Source of the DNA: Ketobacter alkanivorans
GTDB taxonomy: Bacteria; Pseudomonadota; Gammaproteobacteria; Pseudomonadales; Ketobacteraceae
DNA: 64,000 bases
Direction: 5' to 3'
Assembly: GCF_002863865.1 (NCBI RefSeq)
Contig: NZ_CP022684.1
Location: 860,931-924,930, forward strand
The notes under the pieces are model-generated. The model was not told the DNA's origin. It did no database searches and saw nothing but the letters and a program-made list of their open reading frames with translations. The position numbers and the translations under genes are program-made. Shown here piece by piece: positions 35,411 to 44,556 of this stretch (positions are counted from its first letter, which is position 1; every line of letters starts with the position of its first letter).

Positions 35411-36256
35411 CTACTGACTGTGCTTGGCGTGATTACGCTTGGCCCCCCATATCAGGATTTTCTGATACCCTGTGGGCAGCAGTCGCTGCATGGTATCTAT
35501 GACACGAGCATCTGTACCGATTAACACCCTTGCCTTATCTTTCAACACGCCCTCGATGATTACACGGGCGGCTTCCTGAGGTGTGGTTCGCGCAGCCTTA
35601 TCAAACATCTTTGCCGCCTTAACGGGATCTTTGGTGCCTGCCTTGCCAACCTCACCGATCCTACTGCTGCGAACAATGTTGGTTTTGATACCACCAGGGT
35701 GAACACAGGTCACGTTAACATTGGCGCCTTCTATAGCCATCTCTTCACGCAGGGACTCGGTGAATCCGCGAACTGCAAATTTTGCTGCGTTATAAGCGCT
35801 CTGGGTGGGTACACCAATCATACCGAAGACGCTGGAAACATTAATAACGTGACCGGAACCTGACTGTTTCAGATAAGGCAGGAACGCTTTGGTGCCGTAC
35901 ACTACGCCCCAGAAATTAATATTCATGAGCCACTCGAAGTTGTCATAACTCATGGTTTCGACGGTTTCGCTAAGCGCAACGCCTGCATTATTAAAAATCA
36001 GATTTACCCTGCCATGTTCGGCAACCACCTGATCGGCCCAAGCGTAAACGGCCTCTCGCTCCGCTACATCCAGCAAACAGGATGTGCACTTTGCCCCCAC
36101 AGCAACAACCTGCGCTTCGGTTTCCTTCAGGCCAGCTTCATTTCTATCCGAAATGGCAAGCTCACAGCCCAGCTTCGCCAACTCAATTGCTAAAGCCTGG
36201 CCAATCCCGGAGCCCGCTCCGGTAATCGCCGCCACCTTGCCTTGTAATTGCTTCAT
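35411..36256 (-). CDS. Short-chain dehydrogenase/reductase, acyl- or steroid-type
   Basis: A 281-residue classical SDR. It has the cofactor loop AAITGAGSGIGQALAIELAKLG, NNAGVA, catalytic Ser in NVSSVFG and the Tyr-Lys pair in SAYNAAKFAVRGFTESLREEM. After position 190 it has HPGGIKTNIVRSSR, common in this group, which is often annotated only as SDR or as a lipid-linked dehydrogenase. The ATG at 36256 has AGGAG 5 bases upstream. It lies just past the rpsA terminator with an independent start. The substrate is not evident from the sequence. Confidence 0.85.
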   Translation of the reverse strand: MKQLQGKVAAITGAGSGIGQALAIELAKLGCELAISDRNEAGLKETEAQVVAVGAKCTSCLLDVAEREAVYAWADQVVAEHGRVNLIFNNAGVALSETVETMSYDNFEWLMNINFWGVVYGTKAFLPYLKQSGSGHVINVSSVFGMIGVPTQSAYNAAKFAVRGFTESLREEMAIEGANVNVTCVHPGGIKTNIVRSSRIGEVGKAGTKDPVKAAKMFDKAARTTPQEAARVIIEGVLKDKARVLIGTDARVIDTMQRLLPTGYQKILIWGAKRNHAKHSQ

Positions 36257-36352
36257 GATCACTCCTAAACAGCCCAATTAACCAAATGTCATCGTATACG
36301 AATTGTTTATGGAACTGAACTGCGAAGCAATAGACGCTCTTCCCTGCGACAT

Positions 36353-36389
36353 AAAAAAAGGGCGGCTACCTAAATGGCAGCCGCCCTTT
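36353..36389 (-). terminator. rpsA terminator
   Basis: GGGCGGCT(A)CC and GG(C)AGCCGCCC form a strong stem with one mismatch and a 5-base loop. On the minus strand it is followed by T7. It closes the rpsA transcript 19 bases after its stop and so separates rpsA from anything downstream. Confidence 0.9.
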
Positions 36390-36407
36390 CTCAGACAACG
36401 TTAACAA

Positions 36408-38084
36408 TTACTTGTCAGCGTTCTCCAGTTGTTGCTTGATCAGATCACCGATGGTTTTCGGTGCAGCTTCCTGAGTCTGATTCAGCGACTTAATGGCTTC
36501 TTTCTCATCCGCCACGTCTTTCGCTTTAACAGACAAGCTGATCACGCGATTCTTACGGTCAACACTGATGATGCGAGCTTCAACCTGATCACCTTCGTTC
36601 AAGTGTGAACGTGCATCTTCAACACGATCACGGCTCAATTCAGAGGCCTTCAGAGAAGCTTCAACGCCTTCAATCAGCTCAACCACAGCGCCTTTCGCGT
36701 CAACAGACTTAACGGTACCGGTTACGATAGCGCCCTTGTCGTTATCCTGTACGTACTGTGCAAATGGATCTTGTTCCAGTTGCTTGATACCCAAGGAGAT
36801 GCGCTCACGCTCTGGATCTACAGACAGGATAACGGTGTCGATCTCGTCGCCCTTCTTGTATTCACGAACTGCTTCTTCTCCGGGCAGATCCCATGAGATA
36901 TCAGACAGGTGAACCAGACCGTCGATGCCGCCGTCCAGGCCGATGAAGATACCAAAGTCAGTGATGGACTTGATCTTGCCGGAGATCTTGTCGTTCTTGT
37001 TGAAGTTGGTGCCGAACTCTTCCCATGGGTTGGGCTTACATTGCTTGATACCCAGAGAAATACGACGACGCTCTTCGTCGATATCCAGAACGATAACGTC
37101 AACTTCTTCGCCGATGGATACGACTTTGGAAGGATGTACGTTTTTGTTGGTCCAATCCATTTCGGATACGTGAACCAGACCTTCAACGCCTTCCTGCAGC
37201 TCTGCGAAACAACCGTAGTCAGTCAGGTTAGTAACCTTGGCTTTCACGCGGCTACCTTCTGGGTAACGGTTAGTGATTTCAACCCAAGGATCAGAACCCA
37301 GCTGCTTGAGGCCCAGAGACACACGATTGCGCTCGCGGTCGAACTTCAATACTTTTACCAGGATCTCGTCGCCAACTTCCACGATTTCGCTTGGGTGCTT
37401 AATGCGCTTCCAAGCCATGTCGGTGATGTGCAACAGACCGTCGATACCGCCCAGATCAACAAACGCACCGTAATCGGTGAGGTTCTTGACGATACCTTTG
37501 ACTTCCATACCCTCTTGCAGTTTTTCCAGCAGCGCTTCGCGCTCTGCACTGTTCTCTGCTTCAAGAACTGCACGACGGGAAACCACCACGTTGTTGCGCT
37601 TGGCATCCAACTTGATGACTTTAAATTCGAGTTCTTTGCCTTCCAGGTGCAGAGTATCGCGCACCGGACGAACATCAACCAATGAACCAGGCAAGAAGGC
37701 ACGAACGGATTCGATATCCACAGTGAAGCCACCTTTGACTTTACCGTTGATAACACCTTTAACCACTTCAGTAGCTTCAAAGGCTGCTTCCAGACGCTTC
37801 CAGGACTCAGCGCGCTTCGCCTTTTCACGGGACAGACGGGTCTCGCCCCAACCATCTTCCAAAGACTCAAGGGCTACGTCGATTTCATCACCGACGACAA
37901 TTTCCAATTGACCAGCTTCGCTGATGAATTGCTCACGGGGAATCACACCTTCGGATTTCAACCCGGCATAGACAGTTACCCAATCATCATCGATGGAAAG
38001 AATGGTACCTTTAACGATGGCACCAGGGGTCATGTCCAGTGTTTTTAGACTTTCTTCAAATAGTTCGGCAAAGCTTTCGCTCAT
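36408..38084 (-). CDS. rpsA: 30S ribosomal protein S1
   Basis: A 558-residue protein (E. coli 557) with six S1 RNA-binding repeats. It delivers mRNA to the 30S subunit, in particular messages with weak Shine-Dalgarno sequences. It begins with [28 protein letters not shown]. Repeats such as [30 protein letters not shown] and [25 protein letters not shown] are visible. The start has only AGG before an A8 run, a weak ribosome site, as expected for autogenously controlled rpsA. It follows cmk at a distance of 238 bases, and ends at its own terminator rather than continuing into ihfB. Confidence 0.98.
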   Translation of the reverse strand: MSESFAELFEESLKTLDMTPGAIVKGTILSIDDDWVTVYAGLKSEGVIPREQFISEAGQLEIVVGDEIDVALESLEDGWGETRLSREKAKRAESWKRLEAAFEATEVVKGVINGKVKGGFTVDIESVRAFLPGSLVDVRPVRDTLHLEGKELEFKVIKLDAKRNNVVVSRRAVLEAENSAEREALLEKLQEGMEVKGIVKNLTDYGAFVDLGGIDGLLHITDMAWKRIKHPSEIVEVGDEILVKVLKFDRERNRVSLGLKQLGSDPWVEITNRYPEGSRVKAKVTNLTDYGCFAELQEGVEGLVHVSEMDWTNKNVHPSKVVSIGEEVDVIVLDIDEERRRISLGIKQCKPNPWEEFGTNFNKNDKISGKIKSITDFGIFIGLDGGIDGLVHLSDISWDLPGEEAVREYKKGDEIDTVILSVDPERERISLGIKQLEQDPFAQYVQDNDKGAIVTGTVKSVDAKGAVVELIEGVEASLKASELSRDRVEDARSHLNEGDQVEARIISVDRKNRVISLSVKAKDVADEKEAIKSLNQTQEAAPKTIGDLIKQQLENADK

Positions 38085-38205
38085 TTTTTTTACCTGTGTT
38101 TAATTGCTAACCAAAGTTAGCGATTACCGCCATACGCTACCAGCACCGTACGGGTTGTTTTATTCAGTTTTTCAGCACCAGCTGGCAAATACGGTGTTGA
38201 AAAAC
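38085..38205 (-). promoter_or_regulatory. rpsA 5' leader with three hairpins (candidate S1 autoregulation)
   Basis: Three stems can be drawn on the minus-strand RNA. GUUAGC/GCUAAC around a 4-base loop is at 38106-38121. CCGUACG/CGUAUGG around a 10-base loop is at 38130-38153. GUUUUUCAACACC/GGUGCUGAAAAAC, with one mismatch, is at 38167-38205. AU-rich single strands and a weak SD with A8 lie next to the ATG. In E. coli the rpsA leader folds into three hairpins bound by S1. A separate GC-rich hairpin (38265-38279) follows cmk without a T-run. Confidence 0.55.
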
Positions 38206-38322
38206 GCCAAAAAGCGAATGAAAACCACCCTGAGGTGAGTCCCCATACGCTTTTATTCTTATTTCCGGGCGGTGCCCGGTGCAAGCTTGCCTAATCTTAT
38301 ATGGCTAACAGAGCCACTCAGA

Positions 38323-39021
38323 CTACTTCACAAGCCCTTTTTGTCTGGCATGATTCATTAATTCGGTGAACACCTCATCTATATTCATGTCAGTACTGTC
38401 TATTACGAATGCATCATCCGCTGGCACCAAAGGCGCCACTGCGCGATTCATGTCCTGCTCATCACGGGATTGTATCGCTGCTTGAAGGTCGGCTAAATTA
38501 GCACTCATGCCCTTCTCTTGCAACTGTTTGAAGCGTCTTTGCGCTCGCTCATCAACACTTGCGGTCAGGAATATCTTCAGTTCTGCATCAGGAAACACGA
38601 CTGTGCCCATATCCCGGCCATCGGCCACCAGGCCCGGGGCCTCCCGAAAGTCATGTTGACGCTGCAACAGGCCCGCCCGAACACTCGGTAAAGCGGCTAC
38701 TTTTGAGGCATCACGACCCACGTCCTCTGAACGGATGTCTCTGGTCACTACATCCCCTTCCAGAATGACTCGAATAGGTTGCTCCGGATCGTCTACCAGA
38801 AACTGGACGTCCATGTTTTCGGCCAATATCTGCAGGCTTTGCTCATTATCCAGAGACACGCCGTGATTACTGGCCGCCAGCGCCACTAATCGATATAGTG
38901 CGCCACTGTCTAATAGATGCCAATTGAGGAACTGCGCTACTTTTTGTGCAATTGTGCCTTTACCGGAACCGCCGGGACCATCAATGGTGATGACCGGTGC
39001 TGTAGCTGGACTGCTAGCCAT
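38323..39021 (-). CDS. cmk: Cytidylate kinase
   Basis: A 232-residue (d)CMP kinase, ATP + CMP to ADP + CDP. The P-loop is ITIDGPGGSGKGTIAQKVA. The CMP-binding insert region has LDSGALYRLVALAA and VADGRDMGTVVFPDAELKIFLTASVDERAQRRFKQL, typical of Cmk. It overlaps the tyrA-aroA stop by 8 bases. It precedes rpsA, with 238 bases between. This is the order found in E. coli and Pseudomonas. Confidence 0.97.
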   Translation of the reverse strand: MASSPATAPVITIDGPGGSGKGTIAQKVAQFLNWHLLDSGALYRLVALAASNHGVSLDNEQSLQILAENMDVQFLVDDPEQPIRVILEGDVVTRDIRSEDVGRDASKVAALPSVRAGLLQRQHDFREAPGLVADGRDMGTVVFPDAELKIFLTASVDERAQRRFKQLQEKGMSANLADLQAAIQSRDEQDMNRAVAPLVPADDAFVIDSTDMNIDEVFTELMNHARQKGLVK

Positions 39022-41260
39022 TGGATTCTCCTACTTCTGCGACATCCAGCTTCATACCCACTTTCCGTGACAGTTCGACGAAATTAGGAAAAGAAGTTGC
39101 CACGTTAGCACAATTGTTTATGGTGATGTTGCCACCTGCCCGCAGCGCGGCAACTGCAAAAGACATGGCAATGCGGTGATCTCCATGACTTTCAACGGTA
39201 CCACCGCCGTATGCACCACCTTCAATGACGATGCCATCTGGCGTCGGATCAGCCTTAACACCCAGCGCCTGTAGCCCATCCGCCATGACTTGAATACGAT
39301 CGCTTTCCTTCACTCGCAGCTCCTCGGCACCGGTGAGTACGGTGGTGCCTTCGGCGCAGGCCGCCGCAACGAACAAAACGGGGAATTCATCAATAGCGAG
39401 CGGCACCTGATCTTCGGGGATATGAATCCCTTTCAGTTTGGCATGCTGGATACGAATGTCCGCCACCGGCTCACCCCCGACTTCACGCCGGTTAAGTACT
39501 TCCAGGTTTCCGCCCATAGCGTTAAGTATATTGATGACCCCAACGCGGGTTGGGTTAATACCAACATGCTGCAGGGTAAGATCGGCTCCGGGGGTAATGC
39601 TGGCCGCCACCATAAAAAAGGCAGCGGAGGAAATATCAGCGGGTACGTCGATTGTGGTGCCTTTAAGGCTGCCACCGCCCACCAAAGTGATTTTATTGCC
39701 CTCTGTGGTTACAGGATAACCAAAACCACGCAACATGCGCTCGGTATGATCACGAGTCGGCGCTGGTTCTGTGACGCTGGTGACACCCTCGGCGTATAAA
39801 CCCGCCAGTAACACGCAGGATTTCACTTGAGCGCTGGCCATGGGCATATCGTAATGAATGCCTTTAAGGGGCTGACCGCCTTTGATCTTGAGAGGTGGCG
39901 TACCATCCTCACGACAATCCACTTTGGCTCCCATCATGGCCAGAGGCTTGGTCACGCGCCCCATGGGGCGGCGGGACAGGGATTCATCACCGGTCAGTTC
40001 CACGTCAAATTTCTGGGCGGACAACAAGCCCGCCAGCAGGCGCATGGAAGTGCCGCTGTTACCCAGATAAAGCGGCCCGTGGGGCGGCAACAGGCCATGG
40101 ATACCCACACCATAAACTTTTACATGTCCATTATTGGGGCCTTCGATGGTGACCCCAAGGTCGCGGAAGGATTGCAGGGTAGCCAGGCTGTCCTCGCCCT
40201 CCAGAAACCCGAACACTTCAGTGACGCCATCGGCCAGAGACCCCATCATAATGGAGCGATGGGAAATTGATTTATCGCCAGGTACACGAATGGAACCCTT
40301 TACCTCACCGCCACGATGGGCAGTGAACACAACATTCTTTTCAGTCATAGTCTTACTGTATGCACGCTTTGCTAACATTTTGGTGAAATGATCCCGCGCC
40401 ACCTTGGCTCGGGTCATGATGCCCAGCATGGCCTGGGAATCCTGCTGTTCCACCGCTGCTTTAAATACTTCGAGCCCGCGACTGAAGTGACCTATCACAT
40501 CCAATATGGACTGCTGGTTGGCAATGAAAATATCATGCCACATGGTGGGATCACTGGAGGCTATGCGGGTAAAATCGCGAAAACCGCCGGCAGCGTACCG
40601 GAATATTTCCTGATTTTCATCCTCTTTAGCTAAGGTATCCACCAGCGAGAATGCCAGCAGGTGCGGTAAGTGGCTGGTGGCGGCCAGCACGCTGTCGTGC
40701 TGTTCCACGCTCATGGTGAGCACTTCTGCTCCAATCCCACTCCAGGCATGCTGTACCAGGTTTAAGGCGTCAGGATCGGTATCCGGCAGAGGTGTCAGGA
40801 TAACTTTGTGATTCTGGTACAGATCGACCTTGGCGGCTTCAACACCACTGCGTTCAGACCCGGCGATCGGATGGCCTGGCACAAACCAGTTAGGCACCTT
40901 GCCGAACACGGCTTTGGCGGCAGCCACAACATTGCCTTTTACGCTACCCGCGTCGGTAACAACGGCGCTGCCATCCAGGGCCGGGGCCATGGCGCGCAAC
41001 AGGGTTTCTGTGGAACCTATAGGGGCTGCCAGCATCACCAGATCGGCTCCGGCAACCGCTTTGAGTATGTCAGGCTCGGCGCGATCAATGACGCCCAGCT
41101 GCAAGCCTTTATCAAGGGTGCTTTGGGAGCGGCTGCAACCGACTATTTCGTTGCATAGCCCGTGAGCCTTGAGACCTAATGCAAAAGATCCACCTATCAA
41201 GCCCAGCCCCACAATCGTGACACGATTCATAGGCTGAACCAGAGAGGCATCCTTTAACAT
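39014..41260 (-). CDS. Fused prephenate dehydrogenase / 3-phosphoshikimate 1-carboxyvinyltransferase
   Basis: A two-enzyme fusion of 748 residues. The N-terminal part is TyrA-type prephenate/arogenate dehydrogenase with VTIVGLGLIGGSFALGLKAHG and GHPIAGSERSGVEAA. From about residue 320 comes AroA (EPSP synthase) with GDKSISHRSIMMGSLADG, NSGTSMRLLAGLL and DEFPVLFVAAACAEGTT. TyrA commits prephenate to tyrosine; AroA makes EPSP for chorismate. The same fusion is known in Pseudomonas and relatives. I chose the ATG at 41260, overlapping the hisC stop. A downstream ATG at 41230 would also give a complete NAD loop but has poor spacing. Confidence 0.95.
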   Translation of the reverse strand: MLKDASLVQPMNRVTIVGLGLIGGSFALGLKAHGLCNEIVGCSRSQSTLDKGLQLGVIDRAEPDILKAVAGADLVMLAAPIGSTETLLRAMAPALDGSAVVTDAGSVKGNVVAAAKAVFGKVPNWFVPGHPIAGSERSGVEAAKVDLYQNHKVILTPLPDTDPDALNLVQHAWSGIGAEVLTMSVEQHDSVLAATSHLPHLLAFSLVDTLAKEDENQEIFRYAAGGFRDFTRIASSDPTMWHDIFIANQQSILDVIGHFSRGLEVFKAAVEQQDSQAMLGIMTRAKVARDHFTKMLAKRAYSKTMTEKNVVFTAHRGGEVKGSIRVPGDKSISHRSIMMGSLADGVTEVFGFLEGEDSLATLQSFRDLGVTIEGPNNGHVKVYGVGIHGLLPPHGPLYLGNSGTSMRLLAGLLSAQKFDVELTGDESLSRRPMGRVTKPLAMMGAKVDCREDGTPPLKIKGGQPLKGIHYDMPMASAQVKSCVLLAGLYAEGVTSVTEPAPTRDHTERMLRGFGYPVTTEGNKITLVGGGSLKGTTIDVPADISSAAFFMVAASITPGADLTLQHVGINPTRVGVINILNAMGGNLEVLNRREVGGEPVADIRIQHAKLKGIHIPEDQVPLAIDEFPVLFVAAACAEGTTVLTGAEELRVKESDRIQVMADGLQALGVKADPTPDGIVIEGGAYGGGTVESHGDHRIAMSFAVAALRAGGNITINNCANVATSFPNFVELSRKVGMKLDVAEVGESNG

Positions 41261-42360
41261 TGCGCCAACACCTTGGCCAGCGCATCCAGGCAACGGCGGT
41301 TTTCTTCCGGCAAACCAACACTGATGCGCAGTGAGTTAGCCATGCCGTAATTCGCTACGGGCCTGGTGATAACCCCTTCGAGTAACAATTTTTGATAAAC
41401 AGCGGTACCTTGCTGCTCAAAATGCACCGTAATAAAGTTGCCCGCAGAAGGAATGTATTCCAATCCGAGGCTTCTGAAACCTTCCTCAAACTGCTGCAGG
41501 CCCTGCCGATTCAAATCACGGCTGCGTTGCAGATAGCTCTCATCATCCAGAACGGCCGTTGCCGCCGCTAAAGCAAAGGAGTCCACATTGAAGGGTTGGC
41601 GCACACGGTTCAATACGTTTGCCACCTGAGGATGAGACAGACCGTATCCAACCCGCAAAGCTGCCAAACCATATGCTTTGGAAAATGTACGAGTCACGAT
41701 CAGATTGGGGTACTGATTCAGGTAATCCACACCATTGAGAACAGCATCGTTCTCCACATATTCTATGTAGGCTTCATCCAACACGACCAGTACGTGCTCG
41801 GGTACCTTGCTGATAAAGCGCTCCCATTCCTGCCGACCAAAAGAGGTGCCGGTTGGATTGTTAGGATTAGCAATAAAGATCAACTTGGTTTTATCGGTGA
41901 TGGCAGATGCCATGGCGGCCAGATCATGGCCCCAGTCTTTAGCGGGCGTTACAACGGCAGTGGCACCACAGGCCTGGGTGGAAATCGGGTAAACCGCAAA
42001 GGCGTACTGGGAAAAAATCGCCTCATCACCTGCTGACAGGTACGCGCGGGCAATCAGATCCAGAACATCGTTGGAGCCATTGCCCAGGGTAATGGTGTCT
42101 GCTTTTACACCCAGCTTAGCGGCCAGCGCCTGCTTAAGTCTGAAGCCATTGCCATCCGGGTATCGAGTCAGATCTGCCTTGACCTGATCCAGTGCCTGCA
42201 ACACTTTGGGGCTGGGTCCCAGCGGGTTTTCATTGCTGGCCAGCTTTATAATGTTGCTGATGCCAAGCTCCCGCTCCAGCTCATCTATCGGTTTACCAGG
42301 CACGTAAGGGGTCAGCCCCTGCACGCCAGTTGTCGCCAACGCTATGTAATCACAGGTCAT
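41254..42360 (-). CDS. hisC: Histidinol-phosphate aminotransferase
   Basis: A 368-residue fold-type I PLP enzyme. The PLP Lys is in VTRTFSKAYGLAALRVGYG. SNENPLGPSPKVLQAL and FIANPNNPTGTSF are family motifs. This is the HisC2 type, which lies beside aromatic amino acid genes and in related bacteria may also transaminate phenylpyruvate or 4-hydroxyphenylpyruvate. Its place between pheA and tyrA-aroA suggests that dual role; this is inference. It lies 1 base from pheA and overlaps the downstream tyrA start. Confidence 0.95.
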   Translation of the reverse strand: MTCDYIALATTGVQGLTPYVPGKPIDELERELGISNIIKLASNENPLGPSPKVLQALDQVKADLTRYPDGNGFRLKQALAAKLGVKADTITLGNGSNDVLDLIARAYLSAGDEAIFSQYAFAVYPISTQACGATAVVTPAKDWGHDLAAMASAITDKTKLIFIANPNNPTGTSFGRQEWERFISKVPEHVLVVLDEAYIEYVENDAVLNGVDYLNQYPNLIVTRTFSKAYGLAALRVGYGLSHPQVANVLNRVRQPFNVDSFALAAATAVLDDESYLQRSRDLNRQGLQQFEEGFRSLGLEYIPSAGNFITVHFEQQGTAVYQKLLLEGVITRPVANYGMANSLRISVGLPEENRRCLDALAKVLAQC

Positions 42361-42361
42361 A

Positions 42362-43462
42362 TTAAAGAACCGCTTTGGGGTAGGAACCCAGTCGCTTCAC
42401 GTACACCGCCAGTTCTTCTACGTGCTTGAGTACGTTTTTGACGGATTCCGTGTTTTCGTGGCCTTCGAAATCAATGAAGAAGAGATAGGCCCAGGTCCCA
42501 TCGCGGGATGGGCGGGTTTCCACTCGGGTCAGCATGATGCCTGCCTCATGGAAGGGTGCCAGCAATTCATAGAGGGCACCGGGCTTGTTCTTCATGGACA
42601 CAATGATTGAGGTTTTATCCTGCCCCGAACTGGGCACATGCTCTCGGCCAACAATCAGGAAACGGGTGCTGTTATGGGGGTTGTCTTCAATGTTGGAGGC
42701 AACCTTTTTCAGGCCATAAATTTCAGCGGCGACTTCACCGGCAATGGCTGCAGCGTTCCATTCGCTCTGCATACGCTTGGCCGCATCGGAATTGCTGCTG
42801 ACGGGGATTCGATCCGCCGCGGGATAGTGCGCATCCAACCACTGGCGACACTGGGCAAATGATTGCTGGTGAGAGTAGATGCGGCTGATGGAATTCTCTT
42901 TGGTGTTGGCACCCACCAATAAATGGTGGTGTATGCGCAACTCCACTTCACCACAGATGGTGACATTGGCATGGGTAAAGGAGTCCAATGTGGTGTTGAC
43001 GACCCCTTCAGTGGAGTTTTCAACCGGCACCACTCCGTAATGAGCGCTGCCGGATTCCACTTCACGGAACACTTCGTCAATGGTCGCCATGGGTAATGTA
43101 CGCACGGCGTGGCCGAAATGTTTCTGCGCTGCAGCCTGGGTGAAAGTACCTTCCGGCCCCAGATACGCAATGCTCATGGGTTCTTCGAGCGCCAAACAGG
43201 CCGACATGATTTCACGAAACAGCCGCGCCATGGATTCGTTATTCAGGGGGCCGCTATTGCGTTCCATCACCCGCCGTAGCACTTGAGCCTCTCGCTCAGG
43301 GCGATAAAAGACGGCTTTCTCGCCCTCTTCCATACCCGCTTGCTTTACATCCGCAACTTGCTGGGCACAGCTTGCACGCTTATTGATCAACTCCTGAATC
43401 TGACGATCCAGCTGGTCGATTGTGTCCCGCAATGTTTCCAGTGTGGGTTTGGAATCAGACAT
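42362..43462 (-). CDS. pheA: Bifunctional chorismate mutase / prephenate dehydratase
   Basis: A 366-residue P-protein. Residues 1-90 form the chorismate mutase helix bundle (TLRDTIDQLDRQIQELINKRASCAQQV). Residues of about 95-275 are prephenate dehydratase, with AYLGPEGTFTQAAAQKHFG and GVVPVENSTEGVVNTTLD. The C-terminal ACT domain carries the phenylalanine-sensing GALYELLAPFHEAGIMLTRVETRPSR. It converts chorismate to phenylpyruvate, and feedback by phenylalanine is expected from the intact ACT motif. It is in the gyrA-to-rpsA operon, 9 bases after serC. Confidence 0.97.
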   Translation of the reverse strand: MSDSKPTLETLRDTIDQLDRQIQELINKRASCAQQVADVKQAGMEEGEKAVFYRPEREAQVLRRVMERNSGPLNNESMARLFREIMSACLALEEPMSIAYLGPEGTFTQAAAQKHFGHAVRTLPMATIDEVFREVESGSAHYGVVPVENSTEGVVNTTLDSFTHANVTICGEVELRIHHHLLVGANTKENSISRIYSHQQSFAQCRQWLDAHYPAADRIPVSSNSDAAKRMQSEWNAAAIAGEVAAEIYGLKKVASNIEDNPHNSTRFLIVGREHVPSSGQDKTSIIVSMKNKPGALYELLAPFHEAGIMLTRVETRPSRDGTWAYLFFIDFEGHENTESVKNVLKHVEELAVYVKRLGSYPKAVL

Positions 43463-43471
43463 GCTTTCGAA

Positions 43472-44551
43472 TTAACCCCTTCGTTGCGCAAAATCTTTCA
43501 TGAAGTCGATCAGTGCGTCTACCGCCTCCATGGGAACTGCGTTGTATATACTGGCCCGCATGCCGCCCACGGAACGATGCCCTTTCAGGTTTAACAAGCG
43601 GCGCGCTTCGGCCTCTTTCAGAAATGCTTTATCCAATGACGCATCCGCCAAGGTAAACGGCACATTCATGCGGGAACGATTATTGACCGCCACCGGGTTG
43701 GCGTAAAAGCCACTGCCATCAATATATTGATAGAGTTTTTCCGACTTGGCGCGGTTAAGTTTGCCCATGGCCTCTACACCGCCTTGCTGTTTCATCCACT
43801 CAAACACCAGCCCGGAAAGATACCAGGCATAAGTTGGCGGCGTGTTGTACATAGAGCCGTTGTCAGCATGGGTTTTATAATCGAACACGGTGGGGGTCGC
43901 CGGGATGGCGTTACCCAATAAATCCTCACGCACAATCACCACGCAAATACCGGCAGGGCCAATATTCTTCTGGGCCCCGGCGTAGATCAGGCCGAAACGG
44001 CTTACATCCAATGGTTCAGACAGTATGCTGGAGGAGAAATCCGCCACCAAGGGTACGTTTACCTCCGGGATGAAATCGAACTCCACACCACCGATGGTTT
44101 CGTTGGGGCAGTAATGCAAATAGGCCGCATTACTGCTTAATTGCCAGCGCTCAAAGTCCGGCACGGAGCTGAAGTTATCCTCCTCGCTACTGGCCACTAC
44201 GTGAACATTGCAGTACTTTTTGGCTTCTTTAATGGCCTTGGAGGACCATTGCCCTGTGTTCACGTAATCCGCAGACTGAGTACCATCTGACAGATTCATG
44301 GGCACCATCGCGAACTGAGCACTGGCACCGCCCTGCAAAAACAGCACTTTATACTGATCAGGAATGCTCAGAAGATCCCGCAAATCACGTTCCGCTTTTT
44401 CAGCGATTGCCACCACTTCATCCGAACGATGGCTCATCTCCATCACCGACAGACCTTTGCCCTGATAATCGAGCATTTCAGCCTGGGCCTTTTGTAACAC
44501 CGCCTCTGGAAGCGCTGCGGGACCTGCACAAAAATTATAGGCGCGCGTCAT
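43472..44551 (-). CDS. serC: Phosphoserine aminotransferase
   Basis: A 359-residue PLP enzyme of the class V fold. The PLP Lys is in [16 protein letters not shown]. The N-terminus [19 protein letters not shown] and [14 protein letters not shown] supply the phosphate and substrate pocket. It transaminates 3-phosphohydroxypyruvate for serine and also acts in pyridoxal phosphate synthesis. It follows gyrA by 5 bases, the first of the amino-acid genes in this operon. Confidence 0.97.
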   Translation of the reverse strand: MTRAYNFCAGPAALPEAVLQKAQAEMLDYQGKGLSVMEMSHRSDEVVAIAEKAERDLRDLLSIPDQYKVLFLQGGASAQFAMVPMNLSDGTQSADYVNTGQWSSKAIKEAKKYCNVHVVASSEEDNFSSVPDFERWQLSSNAAYLHYCPNETIGGVEFDFIPEVNVPLVADFSSSILSEPLDVSRFGLIYAGAQKNIGPAGICVVIVREDLLGNAIPATPTVFDYKTHADNGSMYNTPPTYAWYLSGLVFEWMKQQGGVEAMGKLNRAKSEKLYQYIDGSGFYANPVAVNNRSRMNVPFTLADASLDKAFLKEAEARRLLNLKGHRSVGGMRASIYNAVPMEAVDALIDFMKDFAQRRG

Positions 44552-44556
44552 GGCGT

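Noticed and set aside
38265..38279. CCGGGC/GCCCGG hairpin as cmk terminator
   Set aside because: A stable stem, but followed by an A-rich, not T-rich, stretch in the direction of transcription.
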